64,000 nt of DNA. Source: Leptospira neocaledonica (GTDB taxonomy: Bacteria > Spirochaetota > Leptospiria > Leptospirales > Leptospiraceae). Position 1 is the stretch's first letter, and each line of letters starts with the position of its first letter. Below are positions 63,108 through 64,000 of this stretch, in pieces. The notes below the pieces were generated by a model. The model was given only the letters and a program-made list of their open reading frames with translations. It was not told the DNA's origin and did no database searches. The DNA is taken from assembly GCF_002812205.1 (NCBI RefSeq), contig NZ_NPEA01000013.1, forward strand, positions 30,560 through 94,559. The letters run 5' to 3'. The translations under genes and the position numbers were made by a program.

Positions 63108-63148
63108 TAAGGGTTTTTGAGCGACCTGTAGGGAGCGAAAAACCCTTA
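63108..63148. repeat. 11-base inverted repeat enclosing repeat copy 2
   Basis: TAAGGGTTTTT (63108-63118) and AAAAACCCTTA (63138-63148) are perfect arms. The loop carries the second copy (63119-63139) of the 21-base element also seen at 12173-12193. Structure is certain; function is not. Confidence 0.6.
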
Positions 63149-63225
63149 GGGTTGCTGAATGCAATGAAGCAAAATCCTTATCGGACACCAATTGCTTTAA
63201 TGGGCACGAAATACATTCGCGCTCA

Positions 63226-63343
63226 TCCAGGCTTTGCCTGGACTAAAGCCCTGCGCATCTCTGCCGCGGGCCAAACGAGAGAAGAGTTCGAGCCGTTCGA
63301 TTGAATCGAAAGCATAGCTAAAATCGACACTATGTGTTTGGCC
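63226..63343. ncRNA. Candidate structured RNA
   Basis: Three perfect pairings follow one another: TCCAGGC/GCCTGGA (63226-63242, 3-base loop); GGCCAAAC (63269-63276) with GTTTGGCC (63336-63343), a long-range stem; and, inside that, TTCGAT/ATCGAA (63296-63310, 3-base loop). Nested closure within a gene-free interval suggests an RNA element, though repeat DNA can look the same. No known RNA family is recognised and the strand is undetermined. Confidence 0.3.
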
Positions 63344-63464
63344 TCATCGAACTAAAAAGATAAAAGATTACGCAGAAATATATCGAGGCACAGATGTGCG
63401 ATAAAACTATCCGGGGCCCCTTGTAAAAGACAAGAAGAAGCTGCTCGGATTTCTATGCGTAACT

Positions 63465-63480
63465 TGTTGGAGTTCCTACA
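63465..63480. repeat. Near-palindromic 16-base repeat, copy 2
   Basis: TGTTGGAGTTCCTACA shares 14 of 16 bases with 63052-63067 and lies 16 bases before the GC-rich hairpin at 63496. Confidence 0.5.
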
Positions 63481-64000
63481 GGGTTTGTAAGATCGCCCCC
63501 GCCCTGTCCTTGGGTGGGGGGAGTGGCTCGTGGGAGAGTTCGCCTGTCATGGCCTTTATCACATTATATTACTTTCGCAATCAGCATCCAGGTTTTACGC
63601 GGAATTTTGATTACTGGAGATTCTTTAATTGATTAGGAAGAATATAACTTCAAGAACTATATTAAGATATTGTAATGAATTAATTCTATGTCCCAAAGGG
63701 CTCCGAAGTATCTAAATCTCTTCGAATTCATATTTGAATTATGTCACATAAGTGGGCCCGGTTTTCGTTTTTTCGAATGATGGATTTGTAAAATTTCTGC
63801 AAAAACGATTTGACTGGCCGAGTCGATTTTGTATTTTGGTCTTCTGGCCGTTTTTAGGTCAGTAACCGAAATTCTTGGTGAGGACGGCATTTGCCCTTTG
63901 ATCCATGAGCGTAGGGAAGAAACAAAGTTCTTTTACAACGAATATAACTGCGAATGAGAAATTAAAATTTTTTATTAGCTGAGATTAGATTATGGTGATG

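Larger units (their letters stand above)
62927..64000. other. Gene-free, hairpin-rich terminal interval
   Basis: No convincing protein-coding frame exists in 1074 bases; short frames near 63905 and an ATG at 63992 have no support. The interval contains several small inverted repeats listed separately and a GC-rich hairpin CCCCCGCCC/GGGTGGGGG at 63496-63520, unlike the surrounding AT-rich DNA. It may hold a non-coding RNA or a decayed mobile sequence. Confidence 0.5.

Noticed and set aside
63905..63982. Short ATG frame of 25 codons near the right end
   Set aside because: Too short, unsupported by family, followed by a stop; treated as non-coding.

Overview
The window reads as chromosomal DNA from a Leptospira-type spirochete. 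This rests on many lipoproteins with loose lipoboxes, a moderately AT-rich composition, full cell-wall elongation and 2-oxoglutarate dehydrogenase modules, many stand-alone sensory proteins, and several hypotheticals that look lineage-specific. The genus call comes from gene content and style; no rRNA or marker search was possible. I found no tRNA, rRNA, CRISPR array, intact insertion sequence or prophage.

Layout. (a) 1-2.9 kb, minus strand: a tight three-gene cassette of a RecA/RadA-like protein with a degenerate Walker A, a short helical protein, and a family-B DNA polymerase that runs off the left edge. Divergent from it is an orphan Pycsar-effector-like (PycTM/DUF5706) membrane protein. 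This is the most unusual part of the window. (b) 3.5-10.4 kb, minus strand: two paralogous acyltransferase-3 proteins around a 657-residue unknown membrane-anchored protein, then glyA and a lipoate-protein ligase. (c) 10.6-16.6 kb: an SGNH-hydrolase lipoprotein and a barrel-like exported protein, a rhomboid-fold protein lacking the expected catalytic histidine, an MBL-fold hydrolase and a class A PBP. (d) 16.7-22.6 kb: sucB-lpdA-sucA plus a DUF6941-like gene. SucB is a lipoylated enzyme and the lipoate ligase nearby could supply the cofactor. (e) 22.7-29.2 kb: a signalling block of PAS-PAS histidine kinase, single-domain receiver, REC-PAS-HK-REC hybrid and a membrane PP2C/SpoIIE phosphatase with C-terminal repeats. 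(f) 29.2-31.4 kb: a lipoprotein and a Ppx/GppA phosphatase.

(g) 31.6-38.6 kb: mreB-mreC-mreD-mrdA-rodA, the rod elongation complex, plus an unknown gene. (h) 38.6-43.8 kb: hypotheticals, a DUF1858 redox-disulfide protein, a PTPS-family protein lacking the catalytic Cys, a four-helix membrane protein and acetoacetyl-CoA synthetase. (i) 43.8-46.0 kb, minus strand: Ser/Thr-rich lipoprotein, Spy/CpxP-like periplasmic protein, ECF sigma factor and putative anti-sigma factor, arranged like an envelope-stress or metal-sensing circuit. (j) 46-56 kb: a solute-binding protein, a ferredoxin-MBL fusion, a lytic transglycosylase, a matrixin lipoprotein, pepA, a Bcp peroxiredoxin, a VOC protein, an AraC regulator and a GH18-like lipoprotein. 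(k) 55-63 kb: lipid-related genes (acyl-CoA dehydrogenase, crotonase, 7TM-AraC regulator, desaturase, condensation-fold acyltransferase) and an APC permease. (l) 62.9-64.0 kb: about 1.07 kb without a convincing gene but rich in perfect hairpins and small repeats.

Functional themes are envelope building (PBPs, Mre/Rod, lytic transglycosylase, O-acyltransferases), lipid and acyl-CoA metabolism, and environmental sensing. Start codons were re-chosen where ribosome-binding site, signal peptide or overlap argued against the longest frame: the RecA-like gene, the barrel-like protein, the rhomboid, sucB, mreB, mrdA, the gene at 39310, the Spy-like gene, the GH18 gene, the 7TM regulator and the desaturase.
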